The notes beneath the pieces were generated by a model. It was given only the letters and a program-made list of their open reading frames with translations. It was not told where the DNA came from and made no database searches. From ENR-C587 sp942493235 (GTDB lineage Bacteria > Bacteroidota > Ignavibacteria > Kapaibacteriales > UBA2268), in NCBI GenBank assembly GCA_942493235.1, contig OW818676.1:2914001-2978000 (forward strand): 64,000 bases of DNA. The letters run 5' to 3'. A program made the position numbers and the translations under genes. Shown here in pieces: positions 26,892 through 35,664 of the stretch; within the stretch, counting starts at the first letter, position 1; the number at the start of each line of letters is the position of its first letter.

Positions 26892-26912
26892 TCCCCGAGT
26901 ATAAGCTCGGGG
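26892..26912. repeat. Short hairpin CCCCGAG..CTCGGGG
   Basis: A perfect 7-bp stem surrounds TATAAG and is followed by TTTGAT. It lies between xth and accC. It belongs to the dispersed family of short GC-rich hairpins with a 3' GGTTGAT or GTTTGAT tail. A T-run is lacking, so it is a poor terminator for accC. Confidence 0.55.
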
Positions 26913-26963
26913 TTTGATTTCGATTATTATTCACATTTTAAGCTAAGCATCAAGATACTGTTG

Positions 26964-28304
26964 TTACACTTCCCAATTATGATTATCCAAATATTTAGTA
27001 TCGATGTTTCCATCAATAAAATCTTTATTTGTCATCATTTTTTTATGGAATGGCAGAGTAGTTTTAATTCCCTCAACGATTAATTCATCTAAAGATCGCT
27101 TCATTATAGCAATGGCTTCGGCTCTGGTCGGGGCAAAACTGATTAACTTGGCGATTAGTGAGTCATAGTGAGGTGGAATCACATATCCCTGATATGTATG
27201 AGAATCAACTCTTATGCCTCTTCCGCCCGGGAAATGCAAGACTTCGATTTTCCCCGGTGAAGGACGGAAATTCATAAATGGGTCTTCGGCATTTATACGG
27301 CATTCAATTGAATGATTGATAGCTTTTACACCTTTTATACTCAGCTTTTCGCCCGAGCAAACTCTCAACTGTTCTTTAACCAAGTCGATACCAATTGATT
27401 GCTCGGTTACCGGATGCTCAACCTGAATTCTGGTATTCATCTCCATAAAGTAGAAATTTTTATCATTATCAACTAAATACTCTATAGTTCCGGGTCCTAC
27501 ATAGTTAACGGATTTAGCACCGGCGACGGCAGCTTCACCCATTTTTTTTCTTAATGCCTCATCAACAAACGGTGAAGGAGATTCTTCTATCAACTTCTGA
27601 TGACGGCGTTGTAGTGAGCATTCTCTTTCATTGAGGTGAATTACATTGCCGAATTTATCTCCTATAATTTGCACTTCAATATGCCTTGAGCCTAACACTA
27701 ATTTCTCAATATATACATCAGGATTTCTGAAAGCTAATTCAGCTTCATTTCGTACTGCCGGGAATAGCTTTATCAATTCATCTTCATCATTAATTACACG
27801 CATTCCCTTGCCCCCGCCACCGGCAACAGCCTTTAGCATAACGGGATAGCCAATATCATTACAGACTTTTTTTGCTTCGTTTATATCTTTCACTATACCG
27901 ACACTACCGGGAACAACCGGTACTCCTGCTTTACGCATTGTTTCTTTAGCAACGGCTTTATTACCCATGTTTCTAATAGCATCGGCAGATGGACCGATAA
28001 ACTCAATATTGCAATTATTACATATTTCTACGAATTCATCATTCTCTGCCATAAATCCATAACCCGGATGAATGGCATCAGCTCCGGTAATTTCGGCAGC
28101 CGAGATAATCGCCGGAATATTGAGATAGCTTAATTTACTTTGCGGAGGTCCTATGCACACGGCTTCATCAGCATATTTAACGTGGAGAGCCGATTCATCA
28201 GCTGTCGAATAAACAGCAACTGTAGGAATGCCTAATTCCTTGCAGGCACGAATAATTCTCAAAGCAATTTCGCCTCTGTTTGCAATCAATACCTTTTTAA
28301 ACAT
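26964..28304 (-). CDS. accC: Acetyl-CoA carboxylase, biotin carboxylase subunit
   Basis: This 446-residue ATP-grasp enzyme carboxylates biotin on AccB with bicarbonate and ATP, the first half-reaction of malonyl-CoA synthesis. The N-terminal MFKKVLIANRGEIALRIIRACKELGI, the glycine-rich ATP loop KAVAGGGGKGMRV, ERECSLQRRHQKLIEESPSP and the C-terminal EMNTRIQVEHPVTE with the catalytic Glu and Arg are all present. The length is typical of a stand-alone AccC. It follows accB by 15 bp, forming the usual accBC operon; the carboxyltransferase genes are not in the window. Confidence 0.97.
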   Translation of the reverse strand: MFKKVLIANRGEIALRIIRACKELGIPTVAVYSTADESALHVKYADEAVCIGPPQSKLSYLNIPAIISAAEITGADAIHPGYGFMAENDEFVEICNNCNIEFIGPSADAIRNMGNKAVAKETMRKAGVPVVPGSVGIVKDINEAKKVCNDIGYPVMLKAVAGGGGKGMRVINDEDELIKLFPAVRNEAELAFRNPDVYIEKLVLGSRHIEVQIIGDKFGNVIHLNERECSLQRRHQKLIEESPSPFVDEALRKKMGEAAVAGAKSVNYVGPGTIEYLVDNDKNFYFMEMNTRIQVEHPVTEQSIGIDLVKEQLRVCSGEKLSIKGVKAINHSIECRINAEDPFMNFRPSPGKIEVLHFPGGRGIRVDSHTYQGYVIPPHYDSLIAKLISFAPTRAEAIAIMKRSLDELIVEGIKTTLPFHKKMMTNKDFIDGNIDTKYLDNHNWEV

Positions 28305-28319
28305 TATTTAGTTCCCTTT

Positions 28320-28796
28320 TTATGCTTTAATTGCGAATAATGGCTGAGCAAACTCTACGGGCTGACCGTTTTCAATATAAATTTTTGCTATAGTCCCGTT
28401 TATATCACTTTCAATTTCATTCATTAACTTCATAGCTTCGATTATACAGAGTGTATCGCCTTTATTAACAGATGAACCCACTTCGCAATAATTTTTAGAA
28501 TCAGGCGATGGTGCTCTATAGAAAGTACCAACCATAGGTGAATGAATTATATGCAGATTTGCATCTTCATTCGTAGAAATTTCGTTTATAATAGGGGCTG
28601 CATTATATTCGTTTTTTATTATTTGTGGTGAAGAATTCACTTGAGGCTGAGCTTGATATACCGGCATCTGCTGAATTGTCGGCATCTCCTGAGTGCAAGA
28701 CATATACAATTCAATTCCGTCTTCGGTAATAGATAATTCGGTTGCTTTACTTTTATCAAATATTTCGACTATACTTTTTAAATACTTCAAATCCAT
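28320..28796 (-). CDS. accB: Acetyl-CoA carboxylase, biotin carboxyl carrier protein
   Basis: This 158-residue BCCP starts at MDLKYLKSIVEIFDKSKATELSI, matching the AccB N-terminus. A nine-codon upstream extension to 28823 is possible but unlikely. A Pro/Gln-rich linker (about 37-80) leads to the biotinyl domain, where Lys123 in EAMKLMNEI is the biotinylation site. The domain has the thumb insertion HSPMVGTFYRAPSPDSKNY that is specific for acetyl-CoA carboxylase carriers. It shuttles the carboxyl group between AccC and AccAD, and is co-transcribed with accC. Confidence 0.96.
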   Translation of the reverse strand: MDLKYLKSIVEIFDKSKATELSITEDGIELYMSCTQEMPTIQQMPVYQAQPQVNSSPQIIKNEYNAAPIINEISTNEDANLHIIHSPMVGTFYRAPSPDSKNYCEVGSSVNKGDTLCIIEAMKLMNEIESDINGTIAKIYIENGQPVEFAQPLFAIKA

Positions 28797-28902
28797 ATTA
28801 ATTCCAATATAAATATTAAACATTTACGCAATATTAACGAATCAAGTTCAGTAATAATTTATTTGAATGTGAAATAATGCTTTTACAAAAACAGTTATAA
28901 AT

Positions 28903-28940
28903 AAAAATATTCCACAGCTATTAGATGTGGAATATTTTAA
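28903..28940 (-). terminator. Terminator-like hairpin after the barrel protein gene
   Basis: AATATTCCACA pairs with the complementary TGTGGAATATT around a short loop, flanked by A-runs and T-runs. On the minus strand it lies about 45 bp after the stop of the 28985 gene with TTTTTATTTAT following. It may insulate accBC from that gene. Confidence 0.75.
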
Positions 28941-28984
28941 TTAAATTACTTATAATTATTACAACCTATAATAATTATAATTCT

Positions 28985-29488
28985 TTATAATCTGAAAGTT
29001 AAACCTAATTTACCTCCGGAAAATGAATTACCGCCACCGAACTCTAAATTAAGACCAACACTTCTTGATAGATAATATCTCATACCTATTTGCCCGCCTA
29101 ATCCTAAACCGGAAGTATAATCTCCATCATAATCATTGTCTGAAGACCAAACAAAGAACCCTACATTAATACCGGCATACAAATCAATTTTACTATTCCT
29201 TATTTTAAATAAGCTGTTGAAATGATAATTTGCATTTCCGGAAAATCCCATAATTGAATGGTGCCAGTTTCTATGATTCCAGTTGTCATCATAAGAACGA
29301 TAAGAGAATTCAGCACCAATAGTGAAATCCCTGTCTATTCCATAATCAAACCCTGCATAAAATGGAACGCCCCAACTTGAAAAGCCAAAACCGACATTTA
29401 TTTGAGCCGAACCCTGTGGCAATGGATTCTGTGCCTCTAAAGCAAATGCACAAAAGAATAATGCAAGATAAAGTGTAATTTTTCTCAT
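28985..29488 (-). CDS. Small outer-membrane beta-barrel protein
   Basis: This 167-residue protein has a clear signal peptide (MRKITLYLALFFCAFALEAQ) and a mature part of alternating strands: AQINVGFGFSSWGVPFYAGFDYGI, FTIGAEFSYRSY, IDLYAGINVGFFVW, GGQIGMRYYLSRSVGLNLEFGGG. It ends LTFRL with the C-terminal hydrophobic pattern recognised by BAM. The size suits an eight-stranded OmpX/OmpW-like barrel. No ligand or partner is suggested. A terminator follows. Confidence 0.8.
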   Translation of the reverse strand: MRKITLYLALFFCAFALEAQNPLPQGSAQINVGFGFSSWGVPFYAGFDYGIDRDFTIGAEFSYRSYDDNWNHRNWHHSIMGFSGNANYHFNSLFKIRNSKIDLYAGINVGFFVWSSDNDYDGDYTSGLGLGGQIGMRYYLSRSVGLNLEFGGGNSFSGGKLGLTFRL

Positions 29489-30017
29489 TTGTTACCTATT
29501 CTGATAATTGTTAAATCGTTAACTATTGAATTAAAGAATACTTTTTTGACGTATATTGGCTATTTTTAGTCTATTTTCGATAAAATTAGACTAAAGAGTT
29601 TTGAATCAGTCCTTTGGGTCTTCACTATTTTAAATGGATTAGCAAATAATTGTAATTACTTTAAAGAAATTCCTTATATATCAAATATTGATTTTTGATA
29701 TATAATTGGATAAACATATTTGATTTTAAATTTTAACTCCGATAGGAGTTAAACATCGCTAACATAATGAGATACACCACCACCACCCACTTGATTTAAC
29801 AACAAAGAGAGAAGAAAGAGTGCGGGGGGCTAAACAATGCTTATTACCGATGTTCAACAGCTAACGCTGTTGTAAGATATTTTTCTTTATTTGCTTACCC
29901 ACTCATAATATCGATGAATATAGAAAATGATATTATTAGGTATTTGGAAATAAAAACATAATTAAAGAGTTTTGAAATAGTTTTATTATGTTAAATAGAA
30001 AATGATATTATTAGGTA
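29489..30017. other. Intergenic region with repeats and a duplicated 40-bp segment
   Basis: Besides the family 2 element (29611-29917), a segment starting AGAAAATGATATTATTAGG and ending GGAAATAAAAACATA occurs twice, at about 29919-29962 and 29996-30036. TAAAGAGTTTTGAA also occurs at 29592 and 29964. The second 40-bp copy supplies the -33 element of the promoter at 30018-30049. No gene is visible. Confidence 0.7.
29611..29917 (-). repeat. MITE-like element, family 2 copy B
   Basis: This is the reverse-oriented and most diverged of the three 306-bp copies. It retains TTAACTCC-GATA-GGAGTTAA, CAACAGC-TAAC-GCTGTTG and both terminal GCAAAT boundaries (TTAGCAAATA at left, TATTTGCTTACCCACTCATAAT at right). 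A TCAAATATTGATTTTTGATAT inverted repeat is also shared with the other copies. Confidence 0.75.
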
Positions 30018-30049
30018 TTTGGAAATAAAAACATAAAAATGTAATTTTG
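30018..30049 (+). promoter_or_regulatory. Bacteroidota-type promoter for the glycosyltransferase gene
   Basis: TTTG (30018-30021), a 20-bp spacer and TAATTTTG (30042-30049) match the consensus exactly. It lies 40 bp upstream of the ATG at 30090. Confidence 0.75.
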
Positions 30050-30089
30050 AAAGCTAATTATTGGACAATAAAATTGAAATAAGATACAC

Positions 30090-30959
30090 ATGAAAATTAC
30101 AGGATTTAGCTTTATTAAAAATGCACTCAAATATGATTACCCAATTATAGAAGCAATTAAATCGATACTTCCCATTTGCGACGACTTTGTTATAGCTGTC
30201 GGCAAATCCGAAGATAATACTTTAGAACTAATTAAAAGCATAGACAATGAAAAAATAAAAATAATAGAAACAGTCTGGAATGATTCTTTACGCCAGGGTG
30301 GGCAAGTTCTCGCTGTCGAAACCAATAAGGCTTTTAATGCAATTAATAATTGTACAGATTGGGCATTTTATATTCAAGGTGATGAGGTAGTTCACGAGAA
30401 ATACCTTGATGAAATATATAATAATATGCTCAAATTCAAAGATGAACCTAATATTGACGGGCTACTACTTAATTATCTGCATTTCTATGGTTCTTACAAT
30501 TATGTGGGAAATTCGAGCAAATGGTATCCGAAAGAAATCAGAGTAATCAAAAATGATAAAAGCATATATTCGTACCGCGATGCTCAGGGTTTTCGTAAGG
30601 GGAATAATTTAAAACTGAATGTTAAGCCAATCAATGCTTATATGTATCATTATGGTTGGGTAAAAAACCCTCGCTCTATGCAGGCTAAGCAGGAAGATTT
30701 CAATAAGTATTGGCATAATGATGAGTGGATAAGCGAAAATATCATTAAATCAGAAGAATTTGATTACAGTTCAATAGATACACTTAACCAATTTACCGGA
30801 ACTCATCCTTCGGTAATGAAAGAAAGAATAGAGAGATTAAATTGGAATTTCGACTTCGATATCAGCATAGATAAAAGAAGAAAAAAAGACAAGATTAAGA
30901 ATTTTCTAAATAATTATTTTGGAATTGATTTCAGCTATAAGAATTATAATATTATTTGA
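30090..30959 (+). CDS. Glycosyltransferase family 2 protein
   Basis: This 289-residue GT-A fold protein begins GFSFIKNALKYDYPIIEAIKSILPICDDFVIAVGKSEDNT, the GT2 nucleotide-binding start. FYIQGDEVVHE replaces the usual DxD as the probable metal site. There are no membrane segments, so it is cytoplasmic and would add a sugar to a glycan precursor. A histidine and tryptophan-rich second half (YMYHYGWVKNPRSMQ) resembles a recurrent bacterial GT2 subgroup of unknown acceptor. It stands alone with its own promoter. Confidence 0.85.
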   Translation: MKITGFSFIKNALKYDYPIIEAIKSILPICDDFVIAVGKSEDNTLELIKSIDNEKIKIIETVWNDSLRQGGQVLAVETNKAFNAINNCTDWAFYIQGDEVVHEKYLDEIYNNMLKFKDEPNIDGLLLNYLHFYGSYNYVGNSSKWYPKEIRVIKNDKSIYSYRDAQGFRKGNNLKLNVKPINAYMYHYGWVKNPRSMQAKQEDFNKYWHNDEWISENIIKSEEFDYSSIDTLNQFTGTHPSVMKERIERLNWNFDFDISIDKRRKKDKIKNFLNNYFGIDFSYKNYNII

Positions 30960-31161
30960 TTGATAAATATCATCTGATATTAGAAATATTGCATTTATCT
31001 GTATCTATACAGTAGTCTCAATCTGAAATCAATTACAATAAATAATATAAATAATTGACTAAACACAACTTTGACTATAACAATTCGTCGATTGTGCAAG
31101 TTAAAAAAAAGGAACTATAAAATGTTAAAATACCCTCTGATACTAAAAAACAGGCATTAAA

Positions 31162-31938
31162 ATGATAAAAATAAATAATTTATATAAAACATTTGGCGAT
31201 AAACCGGTACTGCGAGGGATAAGCTTATCAATTCCCGAAGGCAAAACATACTGCATAATCGGCAAATCAGGTTGTGGAAAAAGTGTTTTAATTAAGCACA
31301 TAGTTGGACTTTTAGAACCCGATAGCGGAAATGTAGAAGTAGAAGGCAGAGTAATCAGTAAGCTCAATAAAGATGAATTATTTGAGTTACGCTTGATTAT
31401 GGGATTTGTATTTCAGGGAGCTGCTCTCTTTGACTCTTTATCGGTATATGAAAATGTAGTTATTGGTCTATATGAGCATGGATTCAGAAACGAAAAAATG
31501 CTATTAGAAGAAGCCAAACGTGTACTTTCAGCGGTGGGGCTACTTCCCGATTTTAGCGAAAATGAAACAGAGAATTATGAAACTAAATGGCAACAGCTAA
31601 AGGATAAACGAACTTCTGACTTATCAGGGGGAATGAAAAAAAGAGTCGGCGTAGCCAGAGCTTTAGTAGGTAAACCTAAGTATATATTCTATGATGAACC
31701 GACTACAGGCTTAGACCCCGTTACTTCCGAGCAGATAGACGACTTAATTCTGCGATTAGCAAATGAACTAAATGTAACATCGGTGGTAATCACTCATGAT
31801 ATGTTTTCCGTATTCCGTATCGCAGATAAAGTGGCGATGCTTAACGATGGGGAACTTCGATTTGAAGGTTTACCAGAGGAATTAAATGTATCGACAGACC
31901 CAATAGTAATGGAATTTTTAGATAGATATAAGAAATAA
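31162..31938 (+). CDS. ABC transporter ATPase, MlaF-like (lipid trafficking)
   Basis: This 258-residue ATPase has Walker A GKSGCGKSVL, Q-loop FVFQGAALFDSLSVYENV, signature LSGGMKKRVGVARAL and Walker B YIFYDEPTTGLDP, followed by the H-loop VVITHDM. GAALFDSLSVYENV and the KKRVGVARAL signature are characteristic of MlaF/Ttg2A, the ATPase of MCE-type phospholipid transport across the envelope. An insertion near 130-148 (ETENYETKWQQLKDKR) is longer than in E. coli MlaF. The permease and MCE genes are not adjacent, and mtnA starts 5 bp later. MlaF-type specificity is a family inference. Confidence 0.88.
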   Translation: MIKINNLYKTFGDKPVLRGISLSIPEGKTYCIIGKSGCGKSVLIKHIVGLLEPDSGNVEVEGRVISKLNKDELFELRLIMGFVFQGAALFDSLSVYENVVIGLYEHGFRNEKMLLEEAKRVLSAVGLLPDFSENETENYETKWQQLKDKRTSDLSGGMKKRVGVARALVGKPKYIFYDEPTTGLDPVTSEQIDDLILRLANELNVTSVVITHDMFSVFRIADKVAMLNDGELRFEGLPEELNVSTDPIVMEFLDRYKK

Positions 31939-31943
31939 AAATC

Positions 31944-33050
31944 ATGAAAATTGACGGAAAACAATATACGGGTATCTGGCTCGATGAAAATAATAATGAA
32001 ACTGTGAATATCATTGATCAAAGGTTTCTTCCTCATAGATTAGAAATAATAAACATTTCTAATTACATAGAAATGACAGATGCAATCAAAGAAATGAAGT
32101 TGCGAGGAGCTCCATTAATAGGAGTAGCCGGAGCATTTGCAGTTTACTTAGCTTTAATTGATATAAGAAATGAAAAATTCGAAGAATATGAACTTGATAA
32201 AATTATTGAAGAAATAATAAATGCACGCCCTACTGCCGTAAATTTGTCTTGGGCAGTAAAAAAAATAGAAAAAGAAATAATTCATAGTGATTCTATTGAA
32301 GAAAAAATTGCTCAAGCAAGAAATTCCGCATTAAATATTATGAACTTCGAAATAGAATCTTGCAAAAAAATAGGCGAATTCGGTGTAAAAATTATAAAGG
32401 ATATTTATAATAAAACACAAAAACCAGTGAATATTCTAACTCATTGCAATGCAGGATGGCTGGCAACAGTTGATTATGGCACTGCAACAGCACCGATTTA
32501 TAAAGCTAAAGAAATGGGAATACCTATACACGTTTGGGTAGATGAGACCAGACCGCGAAATCAAGGTGCAAAGCTAACAGCTTGGGAATTGCTTAATCAA
32601 GGAATAGAGCATACATTAATAGCTGATAATACCGGCGGTATATTAATGCAGAGAAGATTAATTGATTTAGTAATAGTCGGTAGCGACCGAACTACTTCGA
32701 GTGGCGATGTTTGCAATAAAGTCGGCACATATCTGAAAGCTCTTGCCGCAAAAGATAATTCCGTTCCTTTTTATGTTGCATTGCCAACATCATCAATTGA
32801 TATGAGAATAAGCGAAGGAATTCGCGAAATAAATATCGAAGAACGAGACGAAAATGAAGTTAAATATATGGACGGAATCGATGAAGAAGGAAATTGGAGA
32901 AATATTTTGATATGCCCTGCTCAGACTCCTGCTTTAAATTTGGGATTTGACATTACTCCTGCCCGATTAGTAACTGGGATAATAACTGAACTTGGAATCT
33001 GCAATGCTGACCCCAATTCAATAAAAAATTTATTTTCAAAATATATTTAA
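31944..33050 (+). CDS. mtnA: S-methyl-5-thioribose-1-phosphate isomerase
   Basis: This 368-residue protein isomerises methylthioribose-1-phosphate to the ribulose form in methionine salvage. It belongs to the eIF2B-like family. The diagnostic MtnA motifs are present: ILTHCNAGWLATVDYGTATAP with the catalytic Cys, and VIVGSDRTTSSGDVCNKVGTYLKA with the catalytic Asp. MKLRGAPLIGVAGAF lies near the N-terminus. The gene follows the ABC ATPase by 5 bp, so the two share a transcript. No other methionine salvage gene is visible, although the HAD phosphatase downstream is a possible partner. Confidence 0.95.
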   Translation: MKIDGKQYTGIWLDENNNETVNIIDQRFLPHRLEIINISNYIEMTDAIKEMKLRGAPLIGVAGAFAVYLALIDIRNEKFEEYELDKIIEEIINARPTAVNLSWAVKKIEKEIIHSDSIEEKIAQARNSALNIMNFEIESCKKIGEFGVKIIKDIYNKTQKPVNILTHCNAGWLATVDYGTATAPIYKAKEMGIPIHVWVDETRPRNQGAKLTAWELLNQGIEHTLIADNTGGILMQRRLIDLVIVGSDRTTSSGDVCNKVGTYLKALAAKDNSVPFYVALPTSSIDMRISEGIREINIEERDENEVKYMDGIDEEGNWRNILICPAQTPALNLGFDITPARLVTGIITELGICNADPNSIKNLFSKYI

Positions 33051-33112
33051 AATAAATTGTATATTTCAATAAAATTTATTATTTTTAAAAGTTATTATTT
33101 AGAAAGATAATT

Positions 33113-33853
33113 ATGAAAATTAAACTGATTACTATTGATTATTGGAATACAATTTTTGATTCGACCGGTGGCAAAGAAAGAAATTCTCAGAGAAAAAATG
33201 AAATCTATAAATTGATAAAAAGCTCAGATTTGGACGAGGGTAGTATTGACTTTGACCAAACTATACGCTACGGCTGGGAATACTTTAATAATATATGGAA
33301 AAATGAGAATAGAACACCATCTACTCAAGAGATGGTAGAGCAAATATTTGATTTATTGAAACTTGATAAGAACAAAGAGTTAATTGATAAATTGGTGAAA
33401 ATCTTTTCTGAAAGTGTTTTAGAATATCCTCCTAATCTATTAAGGGGGGCGTATGAAGTAATTAACAAATTAGAAGCCGAATATAAGTTAGCTATTATAT
33501 CAGACACCGGCTTTTCACCCGGAAATATACTTAGAGTGCTTTTAAATGACAATAGAATTCTACATTTATTTAGTGCATTTAGTTTTAGCGATGAGACAGG
33601 AGTATCTAAACCTCACCCCAAGGCTTTCATGAAGATATTAGATGAACTAAATATAAAACCTGAAGAAGCTATCCATATCGGAGATATTGAGCGAACCGAT
33701 ATTATCGGTGCCAAGTCGATTGGTATGAAAGCAATAAAATACAATGGCGAACCGTTCTATACTAATTCGTTAAATGATAGTAAAACGACAATTGCCGATT
33801 TTGAAACAAGCGATTGGAATGAAATTTATCACTATATTAAGAGCTTAAATTAA
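33113..33853 (+). CDS. HAD family hydrolase with D-x-W-x-T motif I
   Basis: This 246-residue haloacid dehalogenase-fold protein has motif I TIDYWNTIFDS, motif II in LAIISDTG, a conserved Lys in ETGVSKPHPKAF, and motif III-IV in AIHIGDIERTDIIGAKSIGMKAI. A helical cap (about 20-100) is of subclass I. The second Asp of the canonical DxDxT motif is Trp. That variant occurs in a known HAD subgroup and may slow phosphatase turnover. Proximity to mtnA (62 bp) hints at a link to methylthioribose metabolism, but substrate is unknown. The next gene begins at the base after the stop. Confidence 0.88.
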   Translation: MKIKLITIDYWNTIFDSTGGKERNSQRKNEIYKLIKSSDLDEGSIDFDQTIRYGWEYFNNIWKNENRTPSTQEMVEQIFDLLKLDKNKELIDKLVKIFSESVLEYPPNLLRGAYEVINKLEAEYKLAIISDTGFSPGNILRVLLNDNRILHLFSAFSFSDETGVSKPHPKAFMKILDELNIKPEEAIHIGDIERTDIIGAKSIGMKAIKYNGEPFYTNSLNDSKTTIADFETSDWNEIYHYIKSLN

Positions 33854-34471
33854 TTGATTTACAGAAGAAAATACATATTAATTCTATTGATTCTATTGAT
33901 AGTAATGTCAATGCTGAATTCATGTGACATGTTCTCTACTCGTAATCCGGAATCTCCCGATGTATTATCATCAGATTATCCTCCGGCAACGAGTACCGAT
34001 GTATTAATTGACAATTTGATAAATTCACTTAATAATCTTAATTACGATGCATATTTAAATTGCTTTGCCGATAAATCCAAAGAAAGTATTGCAGATTTTG
34101 AATTTATACCAGCCGGAGACGCTGTTGCGAATTTTCCGGGTTTGTTTATGAACTGGACAATTAGCAATGAAACCAGAAACATAAAAGCTTTTTTTGCTGC
34201 AGTAGATGAAACTCAAAATCCGGTATTGAGTTTTTCTGATGCTAAATATGAGATTAGAACAGCGGATTCGTCAGTATTTTCAGCGGGATATTATTTAAGG
34301 GTGAAATTAAAAGACAAACAAGCTGAAGATATTTATAGCGGTACTTTATATTTTACTTTTATTGCCGAAACTAATGGAATATGGAAGATTTTACGTTGGA
34401 CAGATATAAGTATTATGATTAACGCACCTAATAATTCTTGGAGTATGCTAAAAGCTAAGTTTTCGAATTAA
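33854..34471 (+). CDS. Lipoprotein of unknown function
   Basis: This 205-residue protein starts at a TTG directly abutting the HAD stop. A lipoprotein signal runs to the lipobox SMLNSC with Cys24 as the lipid-attachment site. The mature part has two features: DVLIDNLINSLNNLNYDAYLNCFADKS, followed by a beta-rich domain ending GIWKILRWTDI. This pattern resembles NTF2-like lipoproteins, which are common in the phylum. No ligand is evident. The TTG start is chosen because no ATG upstream of the signal peptide exists. Confidence 0.75.
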   Translation: MIYRRKYILILLILLIVMSMLNSCDMFSTRNPESPDVLSSDYPPATSTDVLIDNLINSLNNLNYDAYLNCFADKSKESIADFEFIPAGDAVANFPGLFMNWTISNETRNIKAFFAAVDETQNPVLSFSDAKYEIRTADSSVFSAGYYLRVKLKDKQAEDIYSGTLYFTFIAETNGIWKILRWTDISIMINAPNNSWSMLKAKFSN

Positions 34472-34502
34472 GTATAGAGTTTATTTTGTTAAGGAGAAAT
34501 TA

Positions 34503-35588
34503 ATGTTTAGAATATTAGTGATAGAAGATGAGCTACCGATTCTTGAGAATATTTGTGATTATTTAGAGATGAATAACTATTCTACTCTTAGAGCATCTAA
34601 TGGAAGAATAGGGTTGGAAATTGCACTAAAAGAAATACCCGATATTATTCTGTGCGATATTATGATGCCGGAATTAAACGGAATCGAAGTCTTAAAAGGT
34701 TTAAGAGATGTGCTTTCAACAGCAGATATCCCTTTTATATTTTTAACAGCAAGAACTGAAGAGAATGATTTAAGAATGGGTATGAACTTGGGAGCAGATG
34801 ATTATATAAAAAAACCCTTCCGAAATGCTGATTTAATTAAATCAATTGAAACCAGATTAAACAAAAATAAAACAATTCAAAAAAAACAAGAGCAAAAATT
34901 AGATAATCTACGCTATTCTTTAGCCGTATCGCTTCCGCACGAACTTTACACTCCTTTGAATGGAATTTTGGGCTATTCCCAACTTTTGAAATCAGATATT
35001 TACAGCTTTTCTAAAGACGAATTAGCGGATATTTTGAACAATTTAAACAGCTCAGCACAGAGATTAAATAACATAGTTACTAATTATGTTTACTATCTCT
35101 CCTTGTTAGAGATACTTAACAGCGGTTTAAAATTAAATAATGAAATCACTTTAGATACATCTGAAATAATTATAGAGCAATCAAAAGCAGTGGCTCGCCA
35201 CTACAATACTGAAAATAGGCTAGAAGTTGATGTAAAGCCGGTCATTACAAATATTTCAAGCGTTCACCTTTATAAATTAGTTAACGAACTTACTGATAAC
35301 GCCTTTAAATTCTCAAAAGCAGGCCATAATGTTCGCATAAAAGGTATAATAGAAAACGGAAAGTATAGACTTTCATTTCATAATTTCGGTGTTGGAATGG
35401 ACACCGAACAGATTAAAAATATTGGTGCTTATATCCAATTTAATCGTACCAAATATGAACAGCAAGGTCTGGGGCTGGGGCTGTCGATATGCAAAAAGAT
35501 ATGCCAAATATATGATATTCAAATTGACGTATTTAGTATTCCTAATGAATTTTTAGAAGTAGTATTAAATATTCCGGTCGCTTCGTAA
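34503..35588 (+). CDS. Response regulator-histidine kinase hybrid (REC-HisKA-HATPase)
   Basis: This 361-residue soluble protein starts with a receiver domain: RILVIEDELPILENI, phosphoacceptor Asp52 in ILCDIMMPE, TAR and Lys in YIKKPF. It continues into a kinase core with His146 in SLPHELYTPLNGILGYSQ, an N-box LVNELTDNAFKFSKAG, and G-boxes FGVGMDTEQ and QGLGLGLSICKK. The order, receiver first, suggests a kinase whose activity is set by an upstream phosphodonor. It has an AAGGAG ribosome-binding site. The lipoprotein gene ends 31 bp before it. Confidence 0.92.
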   Translation: MFRILVIEDELPILENICDYLEMNNYSTLRASNGRIGLEIALKEIPDIILCDIMMPELNGIEVLKGLRDVLSTADIPFIFLTARTEENDLRMGMNLGADDYIKKPFRNADLIKSIETRLNKNKTIQKKQEQKLDNLRYSLAVSLPHELYTPLNGILGYSQLLKSDIYSFSKDELADILNNLNSSAQRLNNIVTNYVYYLSLLEILNSGLKLNNEITLDTSEIIIEQSKAVARHYNTENRLEVDVKPVITNISSVHLYKLVNELTDNAFKFSKAGHNVRIKGIIENGKYRLSFHNFGVGMDTEQIKNIGAYIQFNRTKYEQQGLGLGLSICKKICQIYDIQIDVFSIPNEFLEVVLNIPVAS

Positions 35589-35664
35589 GTTTTTTGCGTA
35601 ATTCAAAATAATATTCAGTCTAATTCGATATGATTGTGTATTTGATTTTATTATTTTGGAGAGT

